Shown: piece after piece, positions 34,867-41,088 of the stretch
Layout of the letters: each line of letters begins with the position of its first letter
Numbering within the stretch: position 1 is the first letter of the stretch
Assembly: GCA_016866335.1 (NCBI GenBank)
Contig: VGMT01000018.1
Coordinates: forward strand, 1 to 41,088
Reading direction: 5' to 3'
Length of the DNA: 41,088 nt
Source of the DNA: Bacteroidota bacterium
Lineage (GTDB): Bacteria; Bacteroidota; Bacteroidia; CAIKAF01
The notes under the pieces: model-generated
Database searches by the model: none
Told to the model about the DNA's origin: nothing
Seen by the model: only the letters and a program-made list of their open reading frames with translations
Translations under genes and position numbers: made by a program

Positions 34867-35391
34867 ATGAGGTTATTTTTAATGCTAATCGGGTTTTCCC
34901 TTGGCGTTTCTTCCCTTCTTTGCCAAGACAGCCCAAAAGAAAAACTCGGCAAACCCCACAAAGACGATTATTTGTGGAACTTTCAAGACCATACGCTCGG
35001 CGGTTTACACGTCCGCGACAGCATTTCGGGCAGCACAAACAGGGTCAATTATCAAATTCGAGTCGGATACATGCCCGAAGCCAAAGAATGGGGCCTAGAT
35101 ATTCGACTTGAGGGAGCGGAACGAACTGTCTTTCGATTTAACGAGGAACAAGCCGATTCGCTCGTAATGATTTCCTCGACCAAGTTTACCTGGGAAATGA
35201 CCGCTTTCATTCTGCGTTACCTAAAGGGTTCAGAATTTTATGTGGTGCATCTAATTGATGCAGATAAAGGCTTATTTTCCCGCAGTCCGCGCATTCCTGC
35301 TGCTTGGCGATTTGAACCCGAGTTTTTCGACCACAGAGCGTTTACCTTAATGCTTCCCGACGGGGAGGTTCCTTTGGTTTTAGATAAATAG
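34867..35391 (+). CDS. Exported protein of unknown function
   Basis: 174 aa from the ATG at 34867; a TTG at 34861 is inside the -7 box. The signal peptide runs MRLFLMLIGFSLGVSSLLCQ. Cys19 is preceded by SLL, a poor lipobox, so lipidation is doubtful. The mature part is mixed alpha/beta, about 155 residues, with an NQIRVGYMPEAKEWGLDIRL-like region (NYQIRVGYMPEAKEW) and EFFDHRAFTLMLPDGEVPL at the end. I recognise no family. The structured element D begins directly after its stop codon. Confidence 0.7.
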   Translation: MRLFLMLIGFSLGVSSLLCQDSPKEKLGKPHKDDYLWNFQDHTLGGLHVRDSISGSTNRVNYQIRVGYMPEAKEWGLDIRLEGAERTVFRFNEEQADSLVMISSTKFTWEMTAFILRYLKGSEFYVVHLIDADKGLFSRSPRIPAAWRFEPEFFDHRAFTLMLPDGEVPLVLDK

Positions 35392-35545
35392 GGGGGCTAT
35401 TCCGGCTTTCCGCTGTATTCGCTTCCCCCAACCCTGGTTTTACTTCCTGCCCGCAGTGGCTCCTCGCGTCGCCCTGCCGGCAGGGTAAAACTCAGGTTGG
35501 GGCTCAGCTCATGCCGCTGCAATCCGGGCCCCAAGCCAACTCAAT
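35391..35545 (-). repeat. Structured intergenic element, copy D
   Basis: On the minus strand it starts GGGGCCCGGATTGCAGCGGC and ends ATACAGCGGAAAGCCGGA; the apical motif GGCGACGCGAGGAGCCACTGC lies at plus 35453-35476. Arms 35426-35443 (CCCCAACCCTGGTTTTAC) and 35485-35502 pair over 15 of 18 bases. It starts at the stop codon of the 34867 gene, in the same relative orientation as copies A and B. Confidence 0.8.
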
Positions 35546-35565
35546 ACATCTACCCCGCTTTTACC

Positions 35566-35573
35566 TATCTTTG
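35566..35573 (+). promoter_or_regulatory. Bacteroidota -7 box before the 35590 gene
   Basis: TATCTTTG, a perfect TAnnTTTG, 16 bases before the ATG at 35590. It probably also drives hflX and the RsmB-like gene downstream. Confidence 0.5.
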
Positions 35574-35589
35574 AGCAAAATCTAGAATT

Positions 35590-36015
35590 ATGTACCCCGG
35601 TTTTAAACACATGCATCTTACCCTGTCTTACTTCGTGCTGTTCCTTTTGCTCGCTGTAATTCTGGTCTCCTTCCTTCGCCGCTCCGGCAACACCCCCTAC
35701 GCAGGCGCATTTAAAAAAGTGGTCCTTGCCGGACTCATTTCGGCCCATCTTCAGCTTGTGTTCGGATTGTACCTCTGGTTTTCAGGCCCCTGGTGGCCCA
35801 TTCAAATGGGCGATCCCATCTTGCGGTTCCGAAGCCTTGAACACCCCCTAACCATGCTCATTGCCATTGTGCTGATTACCATTGGTTACTCCAAAGCAAA
35901 ACGCGCCCAAACCGAAGCGAAAGCCTACAAGGCCCTGTTTGGATTTTGGCTTGCTGGCCTTTTGCTCATCTTGCTGCGCCTTCCATACGAGGCCTATTTT
36001 TCTTTCGTTCATTAA
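35590..36015 (+). CDS. Small four-helix membrane protein, unknown function
   Basis: 141 aa with four predicted membrane helices (about 11-29, 43-65, 87-103 and 115-132). His residues at the start of helix 1 (FKHMHLTLSY), in helix 2 (ISAHLQLVFGLYLWF) and before helix 3 (LEHPLTMLI) could bind heme, as in small cytochrome b-like proteins, but I see no firm family signature. The length and the opening MYPGFKHMH resemble a conserved hypothetical membrane protein of Bacteroidota. It is 21 bp upstream of hflX and likely co-transcribed. Confidence 0.75.
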   Translation: MYPGFKHMHLTLSYFVLFLLLAVILVSFLRRSGNTPYAGAFKKVVLAGLISAHLQLVFGLYLWFSGPWWPIQMGDPILRFRSLEHPLTMLIAIVLITIGYSKAKRAQTEAKAYKALFGFWLAGLLLILLRLPYEAYFSFVH

Positions 36016-36036
36016 TTCTGCGACCCAAGCAACCGC

Positions 36037-37245
36037 ATGATTGAAGGCAAAAGCGCGCGCAGCGAACGGGCCCTCCTAGTTGGTTTAATCCACCGGGAAC
36101 AGCCCCAAGATAAAATGGAGGAATACTTGGCAGAATTGGCCTTTTTGGTTGAAACCGCCGGAGCAACCTGCGTAGATCGAGCACACCAAAAATTAGATCG
36201 CCCCCATCCCGCTTATTTTATTGGTCCAGGTAAGTTGGAAGAAATTCGTCTTAAGGCTGGCGAACTCAACATTGACCTTGTGGTTTTCGACGACGAACTG
36301 TCCCCCTCTCAACTTAAAAACATTGAAAAAGAATTCAACCCCAAAGAATTTGAAAACAATGTTAAGGTGATGGACCGCACCAACCTGATTCTCGACATTT
36401 TTGCTCAGCGCGCCCGAACCGCACATGCTAAAACCCAGGTTGAACTGGCCCAATACCAATACCTTTTGCCACGACTCACCCGAATGTGGACACACCTGGA
36501 ACGCCAAAAAGGGGGCATTGGCCTGCGCGGACCCGGTGAAACCGAAATCGAAACCGACCGCCGCATCATCCGCGATAAAATTGCCCTGTTAAAAACCAGG
36601 TTAGGCACCATCGACAAACAAATGCAAACCCAACGCAAAAACCGAGGAGAATTGGTCCGCGTCGCGCTGGTTGGTTACACCAACGTGGGTAAAAGCACCC
36701 TAATGAACCTGCTCTCTAAATCCGAGGTTTTTGCCGAAAACAAACTCTTTGCCACCCTCGACACCACTGTTCGTAAAGTGGTTATTGAAAACCTTCCATT
36801 CCTTCTGTCCGATACCGTTGGGTTTATCAGAAAACTCCCAACCCAACTCGTTGAATCGTTTAAATCTACCCTCGATGAAGTGCGCGAATCAGACCTACTG
36901 TTGCATGTGGTAGACGTTTCGCATCCTCAATTTGAAGACCATGTTCAGGTGGTGCAACGAACCCTAAACGAAATTGGCGCTGGCGAAAAACCCACCCTGA
37001 TGGTTTTCAATAAAGTTGATGCCTACCGGCCCACCGAAATTGACCCACACGACCTCACAAAAAAACCGGAAGGCCCCCAAAACTTAGAGGAACTGCAACG
37101 CATATGGCTGGCTCAGGGTGCCGACGAGGCCGTTTTTATTAGCGCCACACAAAAGTTGAACCTAGAAGAATTTCGCTCCACCCTGTACCGCCGCATTTCT
37201 CAAATTCACAGGGAACGCTATCCCTACAACCACTTTTTATACTAA
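36037..37245 (+). CDS. hflX: Ribosome-associated GTPase HflX
   Basis: GTPase that splits stalled or heat-damaged 70S ribosomes. 402 aa. The N-terminal HflX domain has HPAYFIGPGKLEEIRLKA, then FDDELSPSQLKNIEKEF and DRTNLILDIFAQRARTAHAK. The linker contains GPGETEIETDRR. The G domain shows VALVGYTNVGKSTLMNLL, FATLDTTVRKV, LLSDTVGFIRKLP and FNKVD. All are intact. It ends in TAATG, overlapping the start of the RsmB-like gene by one base. Confidence 0.97.
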   Translation: MIEGKSARSERALLVGLIHREQPQDKMEEYLAELAFLVETAGATCVDRAHQKLDRPHPAYFIGPGKLEEIRLKAGELNIDLVVFDDELSPSQLKNIEKEFNPKEFENNVKVMDRTNLILDIFAQRARTAHAKTQVELAQYQYLLPRLTRMWTHLERQKGGIGLRGPGETEIETDRRIIRDKIALLKTRLGTIDKQMQTQRKNRGELVRVALVGYTNVGKSTLMNLLSKSEVFAENKLFATLDTTVRKVVIENLPFLLSDTVGFIRKLPTQLVESFKSTLDEVRESDLLLHVVDVSHPQFEDHVQVVQRTLNEIGAGEKPTLMVFNKVDAYRPTEIDPHDLTKKPEGPQNLEELQRIWLAQGADEAVFISATQKLNLEEFRSTLYRRISQIHRERYPYNHFLY

Positions 37246-38426
37246 TGCTGCACCCAGCACACCTTCCCGCTTTACATGAACTGTGCCGCCTTAGCCTGGT
37301 TGAAGGTCGAGCCGCCGATAAGGTTATGGCCGATATTTTAAAGGCCGACCCCCGCCGCGGTAGCCGCGACCGAGCCAGCATCGCTTCCTTTGGCTACGAT
37401 TTAATCCGCTGGTGGCGCACCCTTGGTTTTCTTGCTGACGTACCCTCTACCGCATTCGATGTTTCCAGCCTTCATAAACGGTTGGCAGCTTTAATGCTTT
37501 GGAAAAACGAACCCCTACCCCACTGGAGGGAATTCACACACCTAAAAACCCAGGAAATCCAACAACGCATTCTTGACCTACCTAAACAACCGTTTGCTAT
37601 TCAAGAAAGCTATCCCGACGATCTGCATTCCTTGGTCGCAATGGAATTGGGCGAATCTTGGCAACAAATCGGACGCGAACTCAACATTCCTACCTCGGTT
37701 CACCTTCGATGGAATACACTTAAAGGACCTTACCAAGCCGATTTGCTTCCCGAACACACCCCCTTTGGCCCCGAGCGGCCCCATGCTCTGCTGCTTACCG
37801 ACCGAAAAAACCTGTTTACACTGCCGGCCTTTAAAGAAGGCTACATAGAAGTCCAAGACGCTGGCTCTCAAGCCATCGCACCCTTTTTGCAGGCCGAACC
37901 AGGTCAACGCGTTGTAGATGCCTGCGCAGGGGCCGGAGGCAAAACCCTTCATCTGGCCGCATTAATGGAAAACAAAGGCAAAATCATCGCTATGGATGTT
38001 CATGGCTATAAATTAGACGAACTGAAACGAAGAGCCCGGCGAGCCTCTGCCTTTAACGTGGAAGCACGCGAAATCAACAAAACCAGCCTAAACCGCCTGC
38101 GCGGCAGCGCCGATCGACTTCTGCTCGATGTTCCCTGCTCTGGCATAGGTGTTCTTAAACGCAACCCCGATGCCAAATGGAGGCTCAATCCCGATTCCAT
38201 TTCTCAGGTTAGAAAAATACAAACGGATATTCTTCAAAACTACGCTAGTCTTCTGAAGAGCGGAGGAAAATTGGTCTATGCAACCTGCAGTATTCTACCT
38301 TCTGAAAACCGAAATCAGGTTGAACATTTTCTTAACTCACATCCCAATTTTGTTTGGGAAGACGAACTCCATATCCAACCAGGTAACACCGACGGATTTT
38401 ATATGGCCCGACTGCAAAAAAAATAA
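37245..38426 (+). CDS. RNA (cytosine-C5) methyltransferase, RsmB/NSUN family
   Basis: 393 aa. The N-terminal 100 residues are helical, as in RsmB (RGSRDRASIASFGYDLIRWW). The Rossmann methyltransferase domain has motif I VVDACAGAGGKTLHLAALM and EVQDAGSQAI before it. The two catalytic cysteines are in LLDVPCSGIGVLKRNPDAKW and LVYATCSILPSEN. The target is most likely 16S rRNA C967 as for RsmB, but other NSUN-type sites (YebU-type C1407) cannot be excluded. The start overlaps the hflX stop by one base. It converges with the 3-hydroxyanthranilate dioxygenase gene with a 1-bp gap. Confidence 0.92.
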   Translation: MLHPAHLPALHELCRLSLVEGRAADKVMADILKADPRRGSRDRASIASFGYDLIRWWRTLGFLADVPSTAFDVSSLHKRLAALMLWKNEPLPHWREFTHLKTQEIQQRILDLPKQPFAIQESYPDDLHSLVAMELGESWQQIGRELNIPTSVHLRWNTLKGPYQADLLPEHTPFGPERPHALLLTDRKNLFTLPAFKEGYIEVQDAGSQAIAPFLQAEPGQRVVDACAGAGGKTLHLAALMENKGKIIAMDVHGYKLDELKRRARRASAFNVEAREINKTSLNRLRGSADRLLLDVPCSGIGVLKRNPDAKWRLNPDSISQVRKIQTDILQNYASLLKSGGKLVYATCSILPSENRNQVEHFLNSHPNFVWEDELHIQPGNTDGFYMARLQKK

Positions 38427-38427
38427 A

Positions 38428-38952
38428 TTAAGACTTAGCCACTGGCGGAGCCATCTCGCAACCACAGGCCTTGCACGTTCTTAATTCCTTGCTTCCATAA
38501 AACCGGTCAAACACTGCTTTAAAATCCTGCTCGATGTTTGTCAAGGGAAAATAGGCTTCATACAACAAATGGTTGCAGGACTCACAAAACCACAATAAGC
38601 CGTCCTTTTCCTGAGGCTGCCTACGCCGCTCAATAACCAAACCCAAGGATCCCTCGGTACGGGCCGGAGAATGAGGAACCTTTGCTGGCAATAAAAACAC
38701 ATCGCCAGCCTTCAAGGGTACGCCTACCTTTTTACCGTCTTCCTGTATCCATACCGTAATTTCTCCCTCCAATTGATAGAAAAATTCTTCCCCTTCGTTG
38801 TAATGAAAATCCTTACGAGCATTGGGGCCACCCACTGCCATCACAATAAACTCAGCATTCTGCCAAATTTGCTTGTTGGCTACTGGAGGCTTTAAGAGAT
38901 GTCTGTGCTCATCTAGCCAAGCTTGTAAAGGAAAAGGTCGCTGAATAGCCAT
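38428..38952 (-). CDS. nbaC: 3-hydroxyanthranilate 3,4-dioxygenase
   Basis: Ring-cleaving cupin of the kynurenine pathway: 3-hydroxyanthranilate to 2-amino-3-carboxymuconate semialdehyde, leading to quinolinate/NAD or further breakdown. 174 aa. Iron ligands sit in [16 protein letters not shown] (His, Glu) and [12 protein letters not shown] (His). The C-terminal rubredoxin-like iron site of the bacterial form is present: FCESCN and CKACGC. Start [17 protein letters not shown] is typical of the family. No other kynurenine gene is within the window, but HutU and an SDR follow on the same strand upstream. Confidence 0.95.
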   Translation of the reverse strand: MAIQRPFPLQAWLDEHRHLLKPPVANKQIWQNAEFIVMAVGGPNARKDFHYNEGEEFFYQLEGEITVWIQEDGKKVGVPLKAGDVFLLPAKVPHSPARTEGSLGLVIERRRQPQEKDGLLWFCESCNHLLYEAYFPLTNIEQDFKAVFDRFYGSKELRTCKACGCEMAPPVAKS

Positions 38953-39499
38953 AGTTTATTTTTTAGCAAGATAAAAAAACGAAACTTGAACTCAGACCTT
39001 GGGCCTAACTTAAATAAATTGCAAGGGAAAAACTTAGTCAGGCTCTTTCCCGGGTATTTTCCCGCCTTGGGTTTTCGCCAATAAACTAGCGTCCAAACCA
39101 AAACCTTGGATGGATATTTTTCTAATAGCCTTACCGCAACAACCACCAAACCGAGAGCAATCAAAAAATTATCCGCTTTTCTTCTACTTAAACTGCTCTC
39201 AAACTCTACTTCTTTACTACCAAATCCAAAGGGCTGATCCGCCACACCAACCCAGCCTCATACCCGAAATTCCCGCTTCCCCATACACCAAAGTCTCCTT
39301 CAATGCACTAGGAAAGCTTTTCTGAGACTCCCCATTTGAATCCAGACAAGCCTTTCAGCTTATCCAACACTCAAAACAAACTTCACATCATAAAGTAACC
39401 CTAAGTGTTCCTCGCCACCCCAATACGTGACGAAGCAAAAAAAGAACGTTTCACCAGTGAACTACAAAGGTACCAACCCGTCTCCTCAGTGTCAAGGGC
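38953..39499. other. 547-bp interval without a convincing gene
   Basis: No frame has both a plausible start and family-like sequence. On the minus strand several short open stretches look protein-like (WGGEEHLGLLYDVKFVLSVG, then SALKETLVYGEAGISGMRLG in another frame), which may be a decayed exported protein gene. A perfect minus-strand -7 box points into it (39465-39472). The frame 38913-39245 on the minus strand overlaps the dioxygenase start and is not supported. Confidence 0.4.
39465..39472 (-). promoter_or_regulatory. Orphan -7 box pointing into the 38953-39499 interval
   Basis: Minus strand TACCTTTG, a perfect TAnnTTTG, with no intact ORF starting in the next 400 bases. It may be the relic promoter of a lost gene or a distant promoter for the dioxygenase. 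Confidence 0.3.
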
Positions 39500-39521
39500 A
39501 AAAACACTTTTTTTTAAAGTG
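39500..39521 (-). terminator. Intrinsic terminator overlapping the SDR stop codon
   Basis: On the minus strand CACTTT, an A-rich loop, AAAGTG, then TTTTT. The left arm includes the last codon and part of the TAA stop (39514-39516). The stem is only 6 bp, so strength is uncertain. Confidence 0.5.
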
Positions 39522-40215
39522 CATCCCCCGAATTCGGATTGGAAAGGCTGACAGGCAGTATTTTCCCATTGTAAAACCGATGCCCCTCCAATAAAAAATG
39601 AGCTATGTACTCCCCCATCTCAATGGAACTTAATGGAGCAATGTAGTTTGGAAATGCGCTCGAAAGCATATCGGTCTGCACTGCACCCAATGCCAAGCAG
39701 TTTACTCGAATACCGCGGTCAGCCCATTCTTCTGCCCAACATTCCGTTAAATTGGCCAATGCAGCTTTGCTTGCGCTATAGCCCGATAAACCTGGGTACT
39801 TTCGACTTCCCTGAAATCCTCCCATACTACCAATGTTCAACACATGCGCCCCAGGCACCATAAAGGGCAACAGCCCCTGAGTCAAGCGAAGTGCTCCCAA
39901 CACATTTACCGACCACATTTGATGCATCTCTTCCAAGGTTATTTGGTCTGCAGGTCGGTTTAGAAGCAAGCCAGCGTTGTTAACCAACCCTTTAATTGAT
40001 AAGTCTTTCTCTCGCAACCAATCCAACACCCGACTTGGATTTTCCTCCGCAGAGGCTAAATCAAGCCCCAATCTAAAATCCAAGGGGCCAAAGGAAGCTG
40101 TTGCCGTTCCTGCCGAGCGCGAAAGGCTTAATACGGCTTTGTTTTGAGCCAACAATGCCTTTCGTATTTCCAAACCTATGCCACGGTTAGCACCTGTAAT
40201 TACAAACAAATCCAT
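39514..40215 (-). CDS. Short-chain dehydrogenase/reductase
   Basis: Classical SDR, 233 aa. Cofactor motif TGANRGIG (7-14), NNAG, catalytic Ser in NIGSMGG and YSASK (Tyr and Lys) are all present, followed by the LALGAVQTDM loop. An acidic or basic residue choosing NAD or NADP is not clear (LSLSRS after the second strand suggests NADP). The substrate is unknown. It starts 4 bp after the hutU stop on the same strand, so it is probably co-transcribed with hutU; the pairing with histidine breakdown is by position only. Confidence 0.92.
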   Translation of the reverse strand: MDLFVITGANRGIGLEIRKALLAQNKAVLSLSRSAGTATASFGPLDFRLGLDLASAEENPSRVLDWLREKDLSIKGLVNNAGLLLNRPADQITLEEMHQMWSVNVLGALRLTQGLLPFMVPGAHVLNIGSMGGFQGSRKYPGLSGYSASKAALANLTECWAEEWADRGIRVNCLALGAVQTDMLSSAFPNYIAPLSSIEMGEYIAHFLLEGHRFYNGKILPVSLSNPNSGDAL

Positions 40216-40219
40216 TGCT

Positions 40220-41088
40220 TCAGGACTCTTTGTTCAAGGTTAAGCCGTGTTTCTCGGCTGTCTCTTGAGCTAAAGCATACCCAGCATCCGCATGCCGAAT
40301 AACCCCCATTCCCGGATCGTTGTGCAGCACCCGCTTTAATCTGGCCTCAGCAGCCTCGGTTCCATCGGCCACGATCACCATGCCGGAATGAATGGAATAC
40401 CCCATTCCAACCCCGCCACCGTGATGCAAACTCACCCACGACGCCCCTCCAGCGGTGTTTACCAAGGCATTCAAAATTGGCCAGTCGGCAACGGCATCTG
40501 AACCGTCAAGCATGCCTTCGGTTTCGCGGTTGGGCGAAGCCACAGAACCCGTATCCAAATGGTCGCGGCCTATCACAATGGGAGCCGAAACCAAAACTTC
40601 GCGAACCATTCGGTTAAATTCCAAACCCGCACGCTGCCGTTCTCCCTGCCCCAACCAACAGATCCGCGAAGGCAATCCCTGAAAAGCAATACGCTCATTT
40701 GCCATGTGCAACCAGCGGTGCAGAGAAGCATTTTCAGGGAACAAACGCAACAAAGCTTGGTCCAACGCATGAATATCGGCCGGGTCTCCGCTCAAGGCAA
40801 CGAAACGAAAAGGCCCCTTCCCTTCGCAAAATAAGGGCCGAATAAAGGCCGGTACAAAACCTGGGAAAGCAAAGGCGTTTTTTACGCCCCTGCGGTCGTG
40901 GGCCTGACCCCGCAAGTTGTTTCCATAATCAAAGGTCACGCTGCCGCGGGCTTGCAGCTCTAGCATCAAGCGAACATGGTGGGCCATGGTATCCAAACTT
41001 TTTTCCACATAGGCATCTGGATTCATTTCCCTCAGCGCGTTGGCCTCGGTTGTGCTCATATTCTCCGGAAAATATCCCACCAATGGAT
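40220..41088 (-). CDS. hutU: Urocanate hydratase, C-terminal part (runs off the window)
   Basis: Converts urocanate to imidazolone propionate, step two of histidine degradation. Only the C-terminal 289 codons are in the window and the frame stays open to the edge. Urocanase landmarks are [17 protein letters not shown] and [21 protein letters not shown] in the NAD-binding core, [39 protein letters not shown] and HADAGYA. No frameshift is seen in the visible part. The ATG-like start near the edge (a TTG at 41083) is not the real start, as the family has 250 or more residues before it. The SDR gene follows by 4 bp. Confidence 0.96.
   Translation of the reverse strand, partial: PLVGYFPENMSTTEANALREMNPDAYVEKSLDTMAHHVRLMLELQARGSVTFDYGNNLRGQAHDRRGVKNAFAFPGFVPAFIRPLFCEGKGPFRFVALSGDPADIHALDQALLRLFPENASLHRWLHMANERIAFQGLPSRICWLGQGERQRAGLEFNRMVREVLVSAPIVIGRDHLDTGSVASPNRETEGMLDGSDAVADWPILNALVNTAGGASWVSLHHGGGVGMGYSIHSGMVIVADGTEAAEARLKRVLHNDPGMGVIRHADAGYALAQETAEKHGLTLNKES

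Noticed and set aside
38913-39245. 110-residue minus-strand frame upstream of the dioxygenase
   Set aside because: It overlaps the dioxygenase start, lacks a recognisable domain, and is rich in Lys/Phe without a pattern of selection.

Overview
The window is chromosomal DNA of a member of the Bacteroidota, most like the Flavobacteriia or a neighbouring class; I cannot name a genus. Signs from the sequence are: many promoters of the Bacteroidota type (TAnnTTTG -7 box), few Shine-Dalgarno sequences, a type IX secretion (T9SS) PorE-like protein, a secreted PKD-type protein with a gliding-motility/T9SS type B C-terminus, the long PurM form of this phylum, and a CrtD-CruF carotenoid pair. Most of it is ordinary, densely packed housekeeping sequence. 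There is no phage, transposase, CRISPR array, rRNA or tRNA that I can see.

Layout. 1-245 holds an 87-bp degenerate tandem repeat. 272-4500 carries divergent typA (-) and an N-domain-less clpB (+). 4512-6704 holds a structured intergenic element, a terminator and a minus-strand group (split DUF1003 gene, RsmI-like methyltransferase, low-molecular-weight phosphatase). 6767-11737 (-) holds pyrG, heme A synthase, an aldehyde dehydrogenase, a second structured element and a KdsC-like HAD phosphatase. 11788-14469 (-) encodes a small Cys-rich secreted protein and a large T9SS-exported PKD/reelin-like protein. 14580-17372 is uvrA. 17506-20854 (-) is an overlapping pair: a CrtC/AttH-like protein and a rifampin-phosphotransferase/PEP-synthase-like protein. 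20890-23718 (+) is a lipoprotein and an ABC-F ATPase (uup-like), convergent with prfC (23739-25334).

25335-25898 is a gene-free stretch with the third structured element. It is followed by four tandem mosaic paralogues of a small secreted protein (25899-27397), the crtD-cruF pair (27497-29610) and a PorE-like gene (29690-31744) closed by a strong terminator. 31805-34849 is a tight purM-prfA-pyrF operon. After two small exported/membrane proteins and the fourth structured element come hflX and an RsmB/NSUN-type methyltransferase (36037-38426). On the minus strand follow 3-hydroxyanthranilate dioxygenase, a 560-bp stretch without a convincing gene, an SDR oxidoreductase and the C-terminal part of urocanate hydratase, which runs off the right edge.

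Functions. Translation and ribosome quality (TypA, RF1, RF3, ABC-F, HflX, RNA methyltransferases), nucleotide synthesis (PyrG, PurM, PyrF), repair/proteostasis (UvrA, ClpB), amino-acid catabolism (HutU, HAO) and surface/secretion functions dominate. The most unusual signals are: (i) a four-copy family of GC-rich intergenic hairpin elements with a conserved apical motif but different, compensating stems; (ii) the tandem array of small secreted proteins whose signal peptides, centres and tails are shuffled against each other; (iii) the overlapping CrtC-like/phosphotransferase-like gene pair; and (iv) -7 boxes that abut start codons, suggesting leaderless mRNAs.
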